DNA of 64,000 bases. It comes from Rhizobium sp. NXC14. GTDB lineage: Bacteria > Pseudomonadota > Alphaproteobacteria > Rhizobiales > Rhizobiaceae. This document shows positions 8,112-17,302 of this stretch, piece after piece. Each line of letters starts with the position of its first letter. Position 1 is the first letter of the stretch. The notes beneath the pieces were generated by a model that ran no database searches, was not told where the DNA came from, and saw nothing but the letters and a program-made list of their open reading frames with translations. The stretch spans positions 2,173,001 through 2,237,000 of the forward strand of contig NZ_CP021030.1 in assembly GCF_002117485.1 (NCBI RefSeq). Direction: 5' to 3'. Made by a program: the position numbers and the translations under genes.

Positions 8112-9371
8112 ATGACCAGAATGAGATCGATCGGCGCGGCCTTTGCTGCGGTTCTCTTGAGTTCCGTTGCCGCCCATGCCGGCGATGTGCGCATCATGTG
8201 GTATTCCGACGGCGGCGAAGGCGAGGTGATCAAGGATCTGCTGGCGCGCTTCTCCAAGGCCAATCCCGATGTCAACGTCATCCTCGACGAAGTCTCCTAT
8301 GACGTCGTCAAGGAACAGCTGCCGGTACAGCTGGAAGCCGGGAAGGGGCCTGATATCGCCCGCGTCACCAATCTGAAGGCGCAGTCGCAGCACTGGCTCG
8401 ATCTCCGCCCGCTCCTCACCGATGCGAAATATTGGGACGAGAATTTCGGCGCCCAGGCTGACTGGATGCGTCCCGACGGCTCGAACGCCATCACTGGCTT
8501 CATGACCCAGCTGACGCTCACCGGCGGCTTTGTCAACAAGACGCTGTTCGAGCAGGCCGGCGTCGAAATTCCCGGCCCGAAGGCAACCTGGGACGACTGG
8601 GCTGCAGCGGCCAAAAAGGTCGCTGATAGTCAGAAGGTCTTCGCCATGGCGATCGACCGCTCCGGCCACCGCGTCACCGGCCCGAACATCTCCTACGGCG
8701 CCAACTATATCGCCGCCGACGGCAAGCCGGCGCCCATCGACCAGGGCGCCAAGGAATTCCTCAGCCGCTTCGTCAAGTGGAACGAGGACGGCACCGTCAA
8801 CAAGGACGTCTGGGTCAGTGCTGCCGGCAGCACCTATCGCGCTGCCGCCGACGACTTCATCAATGGCGGTCTCGCCTATTATTATTCCGGCAGCTGGCAG
8901 GTTTCGGGCTTCGCGCAGAAGATCGGCGACAGTTTCGATTGGGTCATGGCCGGAAGCCCGTGCGGCACGGTGGCCTGCAGCGGCATGCAGGGCGGCGCCG
9001 GTCTGGTCGCCGTCAAATACACCAAGAACCCGAAGGACGTCGCCAAGGTGATGGACTATCTGGCAAGCGCCGACGTGCAGAAGGAATTCGCCGAGCGCAG
9101 CCTGTTCATCCCGGCGCATAAGGGCGTAGCCGCCGGCCAGGTGGACTTCAAGACCGACAATCCGCATGTGAAGGCGGCGCTGAAGGCCTTCGTTGAATCG
9201 GCCAGCCAGACGGCCCCGGCTGCGCTGAAGCTGCCGGGCTGGAAGTGGTCGGACGCCTATTACAGCGCCATCGTTGCCCGCATCAGCCAGGTGATCGCCG
9301 GCGAAATGAAGCTCGACGATGCCTATGCCCGCATCGACGAGGACATCAAGGCCAAGGTCGGCGGCAACTGA
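8112..9371 (+). CDS. CUT1 sugar ABC transporter substrate-binding protein
   Basis: Periplasmic binding protein of 419 aa, family 1 (MalE/UgpB class). The first 23 residues form a signal peptide ending VAAHA before GDVRIMWYSDGGEG. I start at 8112, directly after AGGAGGAG, rather than the in-frame ATG at 8079, because this leaves a normal signal peptide. No lipobox is seen. The body shows the expected pattern of ligand-lobe segments (GKGPDIARV, ITGFMTQLTLTGGFVNKTLF). It heads the sugar importer formed with the next three genes. Confidence 0.92.
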   Translation: MTRMRSIGAAFAAVLLSSVAAHAGDVRIMWYSDGGEGEVIKDLLARFSKANPDVNVILDEVSYDVVKEQLPVQLEAGKGPDIARVTNLKAQSQHWLDLRPLLTDAKYWDENFGAQADWMRPDGSNAITGFMTQLTLTGGFVNKTLFEQAGVEIPGPKATWDDWAAAAKKVADSQKVFAMAIDRSGHRVTGPNISYGANYIAADGKPAPIDQGAKEFLSRFVKWNEDGTVNKDVWVSAAGSTYRAAADDFINGGLAYYYSGSWQVSGFAQKIGDSFDWVMAGSPCGTVACSGMQGGAGLVAVKYTKNPKDVAKVMDYLASADVQKEFAERSLFIPAHKGVAAGQVDFKTDNPHVKAALKAFVESASQTAPAALKLPGWKWSDAYYSAIVARISQVIAGEMKLDDAYARIDEDIKAKVGGN

Positions 9372-9382
9372 CGGAAGAGCGG

Positions 9383-10420
9383 ATGGCGGAGAAGACGGTT
9401 TCTTCCGAACCACCGGCGAAAGCCGGTCTGCGGCAGGCGCTCCTTGCGCCTGTCAGGCTCACCATGGGGATGATCGATATCCCTATGCGAGCCTGGCAGA
9501 AGCTGACGGGGCTGAACGGCATGGCGGGCGTCTTCCTGGCGCCTAACATGCTGATCTTTTCCGTCTTCGTGCTCCTGCCGCTGGTCATCAACTTCATCTA
9601 TTCCACGACGAGCGGCGGCGCCATCTTCCTGCCGAACAGGACTTATGTCGGCGCTGAGCAGTACCGCATCCTCTTCGATTGCCGCTCCTATCTCGACCCC
9701 TCGACTTGTGCTGCCGACACCTTCTGGGCCGCCGTGCGCAACACCGCCGTCTTCGTCGTCTTCCAGGTCTCGGCAATGCTGGTCGCGGCACTCGCAACGG
9801 CGTTGATCCTCAACCGTGAACTTTCCAATCGCGGCTTCTGGCGCGCTGTCTTCTTCTTTCCGGTGCTGCTGTCGCCCGTGGTCGTCGGCCTGATCTGGAA
9901 GTGGATCCTTCAGCGCGAGGGCCTGTTGAACTATGCGCTGAGTCCTTTCGGCTTCGAACCCTTCTCCTGGCTCAGCGATCGTTTCTGGGCCTTCTTCTTC
10001 GCCGTCTTTGTTTCGGTCTGGGCGCATATGGGCTTTTATGCGCTGATCCTGCTCGCCGGCCTGCAGGCGATCCCAAGGGATCTCTATGAGGCGGCGGCAA
10101 TGGACAGGGCAAACCCCACCCGCATCTTCCGGCGGATTACCCTGCCGCTCTTGATGCCGAACCTCATTGTCGTCCTGGTTCTGGCGCTGATCCGCGCCGT
10201 GCAGATCTTCGACGAGGTTTTCGTGCTCACCGGCGGCGGGCCCGGCACCAGCACCATGTACATCACCCAGTTCATTTACGAGACCGGCTTTGCCAGTTCG
10301 CTGCGCAATCCGGGGCTCGCATCGGCCGCCTCGATCCTGATGGGCATCGTGCTCGTCATCCTGACGCTGGTCCAGCTTGCCGCGAGCAGCCGCAACGAGA
10401 AGAAGGGGAAACGTCTATGA
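9383..10420 (+). CDS. CUT1 sugar ABC transporter permease (MalF-like)
   Basis: Inner-membrane permease of 345 aa. The ATG at 9383 follows GGAAGAGCGG and lies 11 bases after the binding-protein stop. An N-terminal cytoplasmic stretch of about 50 residues precedes the first membrane segment (APNMLIFSVFVLLPLVINFI). The EAA loop EAAAMDRANPTRIFRRITLP near residue 235 is the ATPase contact. The extracytoplasmic loop after the first segment contains two cysteines (CRSYLDPSTCAAD) that could pair. It ends in an ATGA overlap with the second permease. Confidence 0.93.
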   Translation: MAEKTVSSEPPAKAGLRQALLAPVRLTMGMIDIPMRAWQKLTGLNGMAGVFLAPNMLIFSVFVLLPLVINFIYSTTSGGAIFLPNRTYVGAEQYRILFDCRSYLDPSTCAADTFWAAVRNTAVFVVFQVSAMLVAALATALILNRELSNRGFWRAVFFFPVLLSPVVVGLIWKWILQREGLLNYALSPFGFEPFSWLSDRFWAFFFAVFVSVWAHMGFYALILLAGLQAIPRDLYEAAAMDRANPTRIFRRITLPLLMPNLIVVLVLALIRAVQIFDEVFVLTGGGPGTSTMYITQFIYETGFASSLRNPGLASAASILMGIVLVILTLVQLAASSRNEKKGKRL

Positions 10421-11466
10421 GCGCCGTCACCGCGTTCCTGCTTCGCCGCCGCGGCCGCGGCTGGCACTGGACCGACGTCGTCACCTGGATCTGGCTGATC
10501 TCAGGCGTCATCCTGATGTTCGGCCCGGCCATCTGGCTGGTCTTCTCCTCGTTCAAGACGCCGGCTGCCCTTGCCGAGTTCCCGCCGTCCGTCCTGCCCT
10601 ATGTCACCGAGCAGGCCGTGGTGCCGGGCTACGACAAGCCTTTGCCGCTCTATAATGTGACGATGCCGGATGGCAGCACCCGTGTGCTCGCCGAAGTCCG
10701 CCGCATCGGCATCATGGGCCAGATGGTCGATCCGAAACAACCGGGCGAAATCGTCAAGGTCAATATCAAGGACCGCACGCCGGTGCGTGAGGTCGAATTC
10801 GCGACCAACAACTACACCGAGCCTTTCCAGCGCTTCGACTTCTTCCTGTTCCTGCGCAACTCGGTCTTCGTGACGGGGGTGGCGACGGCCATTACGCTGC
10901 TGGTCAATTCGATGGCCGCTTTCGCGCTGTCGAAATACCAGTTCCCCGGCCGCACTGCCGTCATGCTGATGATCCTGGCGACGCTGATGGTGCCGCTCTC
11001 GGTCATCGTCGTACCGCTCTATTCGGTCATCGGCAGCTTGAACCTCTTCGACAGCCTCTGGGGCGTCATCCTGCCGACCGTCGCCACCCCGACGGGCGTT
11101 TTTCTGCTGCGCCAATACATGCTGACGATCCCCGATGAACTGATCGACGCCGCGCGCATGGACAAGGCCAGCGAATGGCAGATCTACTGGCGCATCATCC
11201 TGCCGCTGTCGGCCCCGGCGCTGGCGGTGCTGGCGATCTTCTCGGTGGTCTGGCGCTGGAACGACTTCCTCTGGCCGCTGATCGTGCTGTCGCGCAAGGA
11301 ACTCTACACGCTGCAGGTCGGCCTCAACGTCTATGCCGGCGAGCTCAATGTGCAATGGCACTATATCCTCGCCATGACCGTCGTCTCGATGATCCCGGTT
11401 GTGCTGATCTTCGTCTTCCTGCAGCGCTTCATCACGACTGGTATCGCCGGCTCGGGGCTGAAATAA
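10417..11466 (+). CDS. CUT1 sugar ABC transporter permease (MalG-like)
   Basis: Second permease, 349 aa. Longer than typical MalG-type subunits (about 280 aa) because of an extracytoplasmic insertion of roughly 80 residues between the first and second membrane segments (about residues 50-135). The EAA loop DAARMDKASEWQIYWRIILP near residue 245 and the C-terminal FITTGIAGSGLK are typical of the family. It is followed 18 bases later by the ATPase gene with an AGGAG site. Confidence 0.93.
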   Translation: MSAVTAFLLRRRGRGWHWTDVVTWIWLISGVILMFGPAIWLVFSSFKTPAALAEFPPSVLPYVTEQAVVPGYDKPLPLYNVTMPDGSTRVLAEVRRIGIMGQMVDPKQPGEIVKVNIKDRTPVREVEFATNNYTEPFQRFDFFLFLRNSVFVTGVATAITLLVNSMAAFALSKYQFPGRTAVMLMILATLMVPLSVIVVPLYSVIGSLNLFDSLWGVILPTVATPTGVFLLRQYMLTIPDELIDAARMDKASEWQIYWRIILPLSAPALAVLAIFSVVWRWNDFLWPLIVLSRKELYTLQVGLNVYAGELNVQWHYILAMTVVSMIPVVLIFVFLQRFITTGIAGSGLK

Positions 11467-11484
11467 TATGAAACAGGAGAGTGC

Positions 11485-12564
11485 ATGAGCGGACTCGAGC
11501 TCAGGAACATCGTCAAGAATTTCGGCGCCGTCGAGGTCATCCGCGATGTCTCGCTTGAGGTCAATGACGGCGAGTTCGTCGCTTTCGTCGGTCCGTCCGG
11601 GTGTGGAAAATCGACGTTGCTGCGCCTGATCGCCGGACTCGACAAGCCCACAGGCGGCAGTATCGCCATCGACGGCAAGGACGTCACCGCGATCGGTGCG
11701 GCCGACCGCGGCCTTGCCATGGTCTTCCAGTCCTATGCTCTTTATCCGCATATGAGCGTGCGCGAAAACCTTGCCTTCGGCTTGGAGAACACCAAGGTGG
11801 CCAAGGCCGAGATCGAAGCCCGCATCGCTGATGCCGCCCGCATGCTGGAGATCGAGCCGTTTCTGCAGCGGCGTCCGGGCCAGCTCTCCGGCGGCCAGCG
11901 CCAGCGCGTCGCGATCGGCCGCGCCATCGTGCGCCGGCCGGATGCCTTCCTGCTCGATGAGCCACTCTCCAATCTTGACGCCGAGCTCCGGGTGAGCATG
12001 CGCGCCGAACTCGCCGCGCTCCACGCTCGCCTGAAGGCGACGATGATCTACGTCACCCATGATCAGGTCGAGGCGATGACGCTCGCAAACCGCATCGTCG
12101 TGCTGAGAGGCGGCAGGATCGAGCAGGTGGGAACCCCCCTGGAACTCTACAACAAACCCGCCAACCGCTTCGTCGCCGGCTTCATCGGCGCGCCGCACAT
12201 GAATTTCCTGGAAGCCTCGATCGTCGGTCACGAGGGTGGTTTCGTGCAAGTCGAAACCGTCGGCGGCCACCGTCTTTCCGTCATTGCCAGGGAGGTGCGT
12301 CCGGCAGGCGAAAGGGTCAGCATCGGCATACGGCCACAACACATCAGTCTCGCCGATGCAGCCGCCGCAGGCAGGCTGGACACGCGGATCACCCTTGTCG
12401 AGGAACTGGGATCTGAAACCGTCGTTCACACCGAAGCCGCCGGCAAGAAGCTGATCGCCGTCTTTGCGGGCCAGCAGAAGATGCAATCCGGCGACAGCCT
12501 GCCGCTCCATCTCGATCCCGAGGTTCTGCACCTTTTCGGCGAGGACGGCCGGCGTTTGACCTGA
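11485..12564 (+). CDS. CUT1 sugar ABC transporter ATP-binding protein (MalK/UgpC-like)
   Basis: ATPase of 359 aa. Walker A GPSGCGKST is at residues 36-44, the signature is LSGGQRQR, and Walker B is FLLDEPLSNLD with H-loop YVTHDQVEAMTL. The C-terminal third carries the OB/TOBE domain of MalK-type subunits, including FIGAPHMNF and a second TOBE half. It completes the importer: binding protein, two permeases and ATPase in one run of genes. Confidence 0.94.
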   Translation: MSGLELRNIVKNFGAVEVIRDVSLEVNDGEFVAFVGPSGCGKSTLLRLIAGLDKPTGGSIAIDGKDVTAIGAADRGLAMVFQSYALYPHMSVRENLAFGLENTKVAKAEIEARIADAARMLEIEPFLQRRPGQLSGGQRQRVAIGRAIVRRPDAFLLDEPLSNLDAELRVSMRAELAALHARLKATMIYVTHDQVEAMTLANRIVVLRGGRIEQVGTPLELYNKPANRFVAGFIGAPHMNFLEASIVGHEGGFVQVETVGGHRLSVIAREVRPAGERVSIGIRPQHISLADAAAAGRLDTRITLVEELGSETVVHTEAAGKKLIAVFAGQQKMQSGDSLPLHLDPEVLHLFGEDGRRLT

Positions 12565-12600
12565 AACAAAAAGCCCGCGCCGGAATGGAGGGCGCGGGCC
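12564..12600 (-). terminator. Rho-independent terminator of the KGG-type stress gene
   Basis: A 9-bp GC stem (GCCCGCGCC / GGCGCGGGC, 12573-12581 and 12591-12599). On the minus strand it is followed by TTTTTGTTT. The U-run is on the minus strand, so it ends the stress-gene transcript; it may also slow transcripts coming from the sugar operon. Confidence 0.8.
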
Positions 12601-12621
12601 GAGTTTCATGTCATGACAGCT

Positions 12622-12804
12622 TTAGTGGCTGTTCTTGTGGCTTTGTTGACCAGCCTTTACATGCTGCTCATGGCTGCCGCCGCGGGTTCCGCTGGACTGC
12701 GCGTCGCGGCCGCCTGAAGAGGCGCTGCGGGTGTTGGAGTCATTCTTGTGACTCTGCTGCCCAGCCTTGACGTGCTGTTCATGGGTTCCACCTTGGTTTG
12801 CCAT
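12622..12804 (-). CDS. KGG-type stress-induced small protein
   Basis: A 60-aa hydrophilic protein made of two near-identical repeats: GGTHEQHVKAGQQSHKN at residues 5-21 and GGSHEQHVKAGQQSHKN at residues 42-58, joined by a Ser/Gly/Arg-rich linker. The pattern matches the stress-induced KGG/Con-10-like repeat family, whose members accumulate in stress or stationary phase; their biochemical role is unclear. I chose the ATG at 12804, preceded by AAGGAG; longer upstream reading in this frame has no support. It has its own EcfG-type promoter and its own terminator, so it is a stand-alone stress transcript. Confidence 0.85.
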   Translation of the reverse strand: MANQGGTHEQHVKAGQQSHKNDSNTRSASSGGRDAQSSGTRGGSHEQHVKAGQQSHKNSH

Positions 12805-12853
12805 TTGGTTTCTCCTTGGTTTTGAACTGAGGCCACGTCGACCTCGTCTGGAC

Positions 12854-12878
12854 AACCTCGCCCCGGTGCATGCGTTCC
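12854..12878 (-). promoter_or_regulatory. EcfG-type (general stress response) promoter
   Basis: On the minus strand the sequence reads GGAAC, 17 bases, GTT: an exact match to the -35/-10 consensus of the alphaproteobacterial general-stress sigma factor EcfG. The -10 element is 49 bases before the start codon of the KGG-type gene at 12804. Confidence 0.8.
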
Positions 12879-13159
12879 GCATTTTAACATTTCGTGATCT
12901 CGCCCGGAATGAGGATGAGGTAGCGGACCGGGCGGGTAGGGAGCTCGCCTGCCAGTTCATCGGCCATCGGGAGAGAGCGGAAAAATCCTGATGTTCTCCA
13001 GCGGCCTGCAGCCTCGCTTCGAAAACCGTCTCTCGGCAAAAAGGTTTCAGGAAAATCAGCCGCATCCGCTTCGGTTGATGGCCCTGCCGAGGCCGCTCGA
13101 GTCTTTTCAAATAGATGGGCCGCTCTAACTTACAGGGAAGCTGATGAAAGGAGAAAACC
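12879..13159. other. Intergenic region, nothing further recognised
   Basis: Rest of the divergent region between the KGG-type gene and the 69-aa gene. I found no convincing ORF, terminator or second EcfG site here. The only clear signal is the GAAAGGAG ribosome site of the 69-aa gene near its right end. Confidence 0.5.
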
Positions 13160-13369
13160 ATGACCGACGCACCGAAAACGGCGACCCCGGCGCGAAGAGT
13201 GTTGCGTGGCCGCCCCTACAGCATGAGCGAATTTGCCAGAAAATACCGGTTGGACGACAAGGAGGCCAAGCGCCTCTATGACAAGTTTGGCCCCTCCGCC
13301 ACCGAGCTCGATCTGCTGATGGCGGCAAAGCGCCGTCCGCCGGGCCTCCCCACCAAGCTCGACTCCTGA
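13160..13369 (+). CDS. Small hypothetical protein (69 aa)
   Basis: Short basic cytoplasmic protein with a strong ribosome site (GAAAGGAGAAAACC before the ATG) and a reading frame that stops just before the GFA gene. The middle (YSMSEFARKYRLDDKEAKRLYDKFGPS) looks helical and could form a small helix-turn-helix-like or DNA-contacting fold, but no family is recognised. It is separated by 9 bases from the next gene and may be co-transcribed with it. Confidence 0.7.
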   Translation: MTDAPKTATPARRVLRGRPYSMSEFARKYRLDDKEAKRLYDKFGPSATELDLLMAAKRRPPGLPTKLDS

Positions 13370-13378
13370 CGGCCGTCA

Positions 13379-13753
13379 ATGAGGATCAGAACGGGAAGCT
13401 GCCTTTGCGGAGCGGTCGCCTATCGAGTGGAAGGCGAGCCGCTTCGCGTAGGCCTCTGCCACTGCGCTGATTGCCGCAAATCGAGTGGTTCCGCCTTCGT
13501 GTTCTTTGCGCTTTGGCCCCGACCAGCATTTTCCCATAGCGGCGAGATTGCCACATTCGCCGGCCGCAGCTTTTGCCCCGCCTGCGGCAGCAGGCTCTTC
13601 TGCCTTCAGGAGGCGACGGTGGAAATCCGCCTCGGCTCTCTCGACGGTCCGCCGACGGATCTTGAGCCGAACCATGAAGTGTGGATCAAGCGGCGCGAAG
13701 CCTGGCTGCATCCGCTGCCGGGTGCCGGGCAATTTACCGAGGATCCCGATTGA
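13379..13753 (+). CDS. GFA-family (CENP-V/GFA domain) zinc protein
   Basis: A 124-aa protein with the cysteine pattern of the GFA domain: CLCGAV at about 8-13, CHCADCRK at about 27-34, and CPACGS near residue 64. Members bind zinc; the name comes from glutathione-dependent formaldehyde-activating enzyme, but most genomic copies have unknown substrates and that activity should not be assumed. The first 10 codons show the usual RTGSCLCGAV entry strand, supporting the ATG at 13379. Confidence 0.85.
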   Translation: MRIRTGSCLCGAVAYRVEGEPLRVGLCHCADCRKSSGSAFVFFALWPRPAFSHSGEIATFAGRSFCPACGSRLFCLQEATVEIRLGSLDGPPTDLEPNHEVWIKRREAWLHPLPGAGQFTEDPD

Positions 13754-13965
13754 CGGTGGGCAATTTCTGCCTGTCAGGAGCGCGAAACGCTGGGGATTTT
13801 GGCGCTATAGGCTCCGCGGTACTGAAACTTGAGTTTTCTTACCAATATTTCATTTCACCCGTCCGCAATTCCGTGCCAGTTCGGCGGCAACGCTAATTCC
13901 CGGTTCATCTGCGGTGTGATTATTTCATTGCAGGCCGATGCGGCCACTGACTGATCGAGGATGAC

Positions 13966-15258
13966 ATGAACAAAATCGTAAGCGGCGAAGAAACCGGAGC
14001 AAAGGCCGGCGGAACGCCCGACCTCGCTGCGGTACTTGCCGCGTCGGCAAGGCAGAACAAGCGGGGCCGCTGGCGCGGGCGTTTGCTGGTTCTGCTGATC
14101 ATCCTCGTTGCCACCGCAGCTGCCGCCTATTTCTATGTCGGCCGGGGGCAAAGCGAGGTGAGCTACACCACGCAGCCGGCAAAACGCGGCGACCTGACGG
14201 TGCTTGTCACCGCCACCGGTTCGGTGCAGCCGACCGAGCAAGTTGACATCTCGAGCGAACTTTCCGGCACCGTCCGTGACGTCAACGTCGACTATAACAG
14301 CACGATCAAGGCGGGCGACGTGCTGGCGCTGCTCGACACCAACAAGCTCGAGGCGGATGTGAAGAGCTCGCGCGCCAAAGTCAATTCGGCCAAGGCGAAT
14401 GTCGCCAAGGCCAATGCCGATCTCGAATCGGCGAGCACCTCGCTCGAGCGGCTGAAGAGCCTGGTCAGGAGCAATGTGTCCACACAGCAGAGCCTCGACG
14501 ACGCCACCTACAAATATGATTCCGCCGTCGCTGCCAAACAGATCAACGAAGCCGAGGTGCTGGCCGCGGAGGCCGATCTGCAGCTTGCCGAGGTCAATCT
14601 CGCCAAGGCAAAAATCGTCTCGCCGATCGACGGCGTGATCCTCACCCGTTCCGTCAATCCGGGCGCCACCGTCGCCGCCTCGCTTTCGGCGCCCGTTCTC
14701 TTCACCATCGCCGGCGATCTGAAGAAGATGGAGCTGCAGGTCGATGTCGACGAGGCCGACGTCGGCAAGATCGCCGTCGGCCAGAAGGCGAAGTTTACCG
14801 TTGATGCCTATCCCGACCGGTCGTTCCCTGCCGAGATCGAGCAGATCCGCTTCGCCTCCGAAGTGGTCAACAATGTGGTGACCTATAAGGCGGTCCTCTC
14901 GGTCGATAATGCCGATCTGCTGCTCCGCCCCGGGATGACGGCGACCGCCGATATCACCGTCGAGGCCGTCAAGGACACGCTGATGGTGCCGAATGCGGCG
15001 CTGCGTTATGCCCCGTCGCAAGCGGAACGGCGCGGGCGCGGTATTCTCGCAATTTTCGGGCCACCACGCCGGCGCGGCGGCGATTCCGGCCAGGCGCTGA
15101 CGGGGGCGCAGCGCCGCGTCTGGGTGCTGCGCAATGGCCGCGCCGCGCCCGTCGTCATCCAGGCCGGCTCGTCCGATGGCCAGTTTACCCAGGTGGTATC
15201 GGGCGAACTCAAGGAAGATGACGCCCTGGTGACCGACGCCACGGTGCGGACGAACTAG
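13966..15258 (+). CDS. MacA-like periplasmic adaptor (HlyD family)
   Basis: Membrane-fusion protein of 430 aa. A cytoplasmic N-terminus of about 45 residues precedes one membrane segment (LLVLLIILVATAAAAYFYV). Then come the lipoyl half-motifs, an alpha-hairpin of about 70 residues rich in Ala, Lys and Asp, and beta-barrel domains (MELQVDVDEADVGKI). A basic insertion near residue 355 (RRGRGILAIFGPPRRRGG) is unusual. A GAGG site precedes the ATG. With the next two genes it would form a tripartite macrolide/peptide-type exporter, but no TolC-like gene is in the window. Confidence 0.9.
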   Translation: MNKIVSGEETGAKAGGTPDLAAVLAASARQNKRGRWRGRLLVLLIILVATAAAAYFYVGRGQSEVSYTTQPAKRGDLTVLVTATGSVQPTEQVDISSELSGTVRDVNVDYNSTIKAGDVLALLDTNKLEADVKSSRAKVNSAKANVAKANADLESASTSLERLKSLVRSNVSTQQSLDDATYKYDSAVAAKQINEAEVLAAEADLQLAEVNLAKAKIVSPIDGVILTRSVNPGATVAASLSAPVLFTIAGDLKKMELQVDVDEADVGKIAVGQKAKFTVDAYPDRSFPAEIEQIRFASEVVNNVVTYKAVLSVDNADLLLRPGMTATADITVEAVKDTLMVPNAALRYAPSQAERRGRGILAIFGPPRRRGGDSGQALTGAQRRVWVLRNGRAAPVVIQAGSSDGQFTQVVSGELKEDDALVTDATVRTN

Positions 15259-15269
15259 GCGGAGAGACG

Positions 15270-15986
15270 ATGACAATGCCGCCGCTCATCGAGTTCAGGA
15301 AGGTCTCGAAAATCTACGGCGAGGGTGAGGCGGCGATCCGCGCGCTCGACCATGTAGATCTTGCGATCGATGCCCATGAATTCGTCGCGATCATGGGGCC
15401 GTCAGGCTCCGGAAAGTCGACGGCGATGAACATTCTCGGCTGTCTCGACGTGCCGACATCAGGCGATTACATCTTCCAGGGCATCCCGACCAGCGGCTTC
15501 GACCGCAGCCAGCTGACGCTGTTGCGCCGCCACATGCTGGGCTTCGTCTTCCAGGGCTTCAACCTTCTGTCGCGTACCTCGGCGGTCGAGAATGTCGAAC
15601 TGCCGCTGATCTATCGCGGCATGCCGGTGCGTGAACGGCGCGAACGAGCGCACGAGGCACTTGCGCTGGTCGGCCTCTCCGGCCGCGAGCATCACAAGAC
15701 GCAGGAGCTCTCAGGAGGCCAGCAACAGCGCGTCGCCATCGCCCGCGCCATCGTCACCGAACCGGCGCTGCTGCTCGCCGACGAGCCGACGGGCAATCTC
15801 GACACCAAGACCAGCGTCGAGATCATGGATCTGATGACGCGGCTGAACCGCGAGCAGGGCATCACCATCGTCATGGTCACGCACGAGCCCGATATCGCCG
15901 CCTATGCCGAGCGGCTGCTGCGTTTCGTCGACGGCAAGCTGGAGACGGAGGCCGAGCATCGGAAGAGGGCGGATCATGTTCTTTGA
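15270..15986 (+). CDS. MacB/LolD-type ABC exporter ATP-binding protein
   Basis: ATPase of 238 aa. Walker [10 protein letters not shown] is followed by [14 protein letters not shown], typical of the MacB/LolD group; signature LSGGQQQR; Walker [12 protein letters not shown]. In E. coli MacB the ATPase is fused to the permease; here it is a separate gene overlapping the permease gene by 11 bases. It starts 11 bases after the adaptor gene with GGAGAG upstream. Confidence 0.93.
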   Translation: MTMPPLIEFRKVSKIYGEGEAAIRALDHVDLAIDAHEFVAIMGPSGSGKSTAMNILGCLDVPTSGDYIFQGIPTSGFDRSQLTLLRRHMLGFVFQGFNLLSRTSAVENVELPLIYRGMPVRERRERAHEALALVGLSGREHHKTQELSGGQQQRVAIARAIVTEPALLLADEPTGNLDTKTSVEIMDLMTRLNREQGITIVMVTHEPDIAAYAERLLRFVDGKLETEAEHRKRADHVL

Positions 15987-17178
15987 GACGCTGAAGCTCG
16001 CGCTGCGCGCCATCAGCCGCAACATGCTGCGTTCGTTCCTCACCGTGCTCGGCGTCGTCATCGGCGTTGCCGCCGTCATCGCACTGGTGACGATCGGCAA
16101 CGGCACGACCGCCCAGGTTTCGACCGAATTGTCGCGGCTCGGCACCAACATGCTGTTCGTCCGTCCCGGCCAGTTCGGCCCAGGGCGGGCGAGCTCCGAG
16201 GCCAAACGCTTCAGCGTCAAGGATGTCGCCGCCATCCGTAACCAGATCGGCGGCTTGAGGGCGGTGGCGCCGCTCAACCAATCGACGGCAACGGTGATTT
16301 TTGGCGGCCAGAACCATTCGACCAGTGTCTACGGCACCACCAACGATTATTTCGTCGCGCAGGACTGGAACCTGGCGCTCGGCCGCAATTTCACCCCCGC
16401 CGAGGAGCGCGGCCAGTCCCGTTGCATCATCGGCGAGACGGTCCGCTCGCAGCTCTTCGGCGCCGGCGATCCGTTCGGCCAGCAGATCCGTGTCGGCAAG
16501 GTTTCCTGCCCGGTCATCGGCGTGCTCGCCAGGCGCGGCCAGTCCGGCATGGGCACCGACCAGGATGATGTCGTCATCATGCCGGTCAAGGTGTTCCAGC
16601 GGCGCATCAGCGGCAACAGCAACGTGCCGCAGATCATCATTTCGGCGCGCGACGGTGTGTCCACGGCCAAGGTGCAGGCCGATGTCGAAAATCTGCTGCG
16701 TGAGCGCCGCAAGATCATTCCCGGCCGCCAGGACGATTTCAATGTCAACGACATGACACAGATCGCCGAGGCGATGACCGGCACGACGACGCTCTTGACC
16801 GGCCTGCTCGGCGCCGTCGCCGCCATCAGCCTGCTCGTCGGCGGCATCGGCATCATGAACATCATGCTGGTCTCCGTCACCGAACGAACTCGGGAAATCG
16901 GCATTCGCCTGGCGATCGGCGCCCTCGAAAACCAGGTGCTCACTCAGTTCCTGGTCGAGGCGGTGGCGCTCTCGCTCTTCGGCGGCATCACCGGCATCGT
17001 GCTCGGCCTGAGCCTCGGTCTGGTGGCGGTCACCCTCCTGAAAGTCCCCTTCGTCTTCAGCCCGATGATGGTCGCCGTCGCCTTCCTCTTCTCCGCCGCA
17101 ATCGGCATGATCTTCGGTTATTTTCCGGCGAGACGGGCAGCGCAGCTCAATCCCATTGAGGCGCTGCGGCACGAGTGA
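15976..17178 (+). CDS. MacB-like ABC exporter permease (FtsX domain)
   Basis: Permease of 400 aa. One N-terminal membrane segment ([20 protein letters not shown]) leads into a large periplasmic MacB-core domain (about residues 50-260), then the FtsX domain with three membrane segments. The conserved [20 protein letters not shown] is near residue 290 and the C-terminal [18 protein letters not shown] is family-typical. The start at 15976 gives the canonical [12 protein letters not shown] opening; the longer frame from 15904 lies within the ATPase gene. Confidence 0.92.
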   Translation: MFFETLKLALRAISRNMLRSFLTVLGVVIGVAAVIALVTIGNGTTAQVSTELSRLGTNMLFVRPGQFGPGRASSEAKRFSVKDVAAIRNQIGGLRAVAPLNQSTATVIFGGQNHSTSVYGTTNDYFVAQDWNLALGRNFTPAEERGQSRCIIGETVRSQLFGAGDPFGQQIRVGKVSCPVIGVLARRGQSGMGTDQDDVVIMPVKVFQRRISGNSNVPQIIISARDGVSTAKVQADVENLLRERRKIIPGRQDDFNVNDMTQIAEAMTGTTTLLTGLLGAVAAISLLVGGIGIMNIMLVSVTERTREIGIRLAIGALENQVLTQFLVEAVALSLFGGITGIVLGLSLGLVAVTLLKVPFVFSPMMVAVAFLFSAAIGMIFGYFPARRAAQLNPIEALRHE

Positions 17179-17302
17179 AGGGTCGCGGTTCGGTCATACG
17201 GACCTGCGAATTGGGTTTTTACTTCTTGTCTGGCATCCCCTTGTCTTCGAATCTTCACCGTGCCAGGATGTGATATATCAGGTGGGCTACGGAATTATCG
17301 GC

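Noticed and set aside
10501..12609. A 702-codon open frame on the minus strand
   Set aside because: It is antisense to the sugar permease and ATPase genes. Long antisense frames are expected in high-GC coding DNA; its composition is rich in Asp, Arg, His and Gln with no domain.
13855..15276. A 473-codon open frame opposite the MacA-like gene
   Set aside because: Shadow frame; the plus-strand gene has membrane segment, coiled-coil hairpin and operon context.
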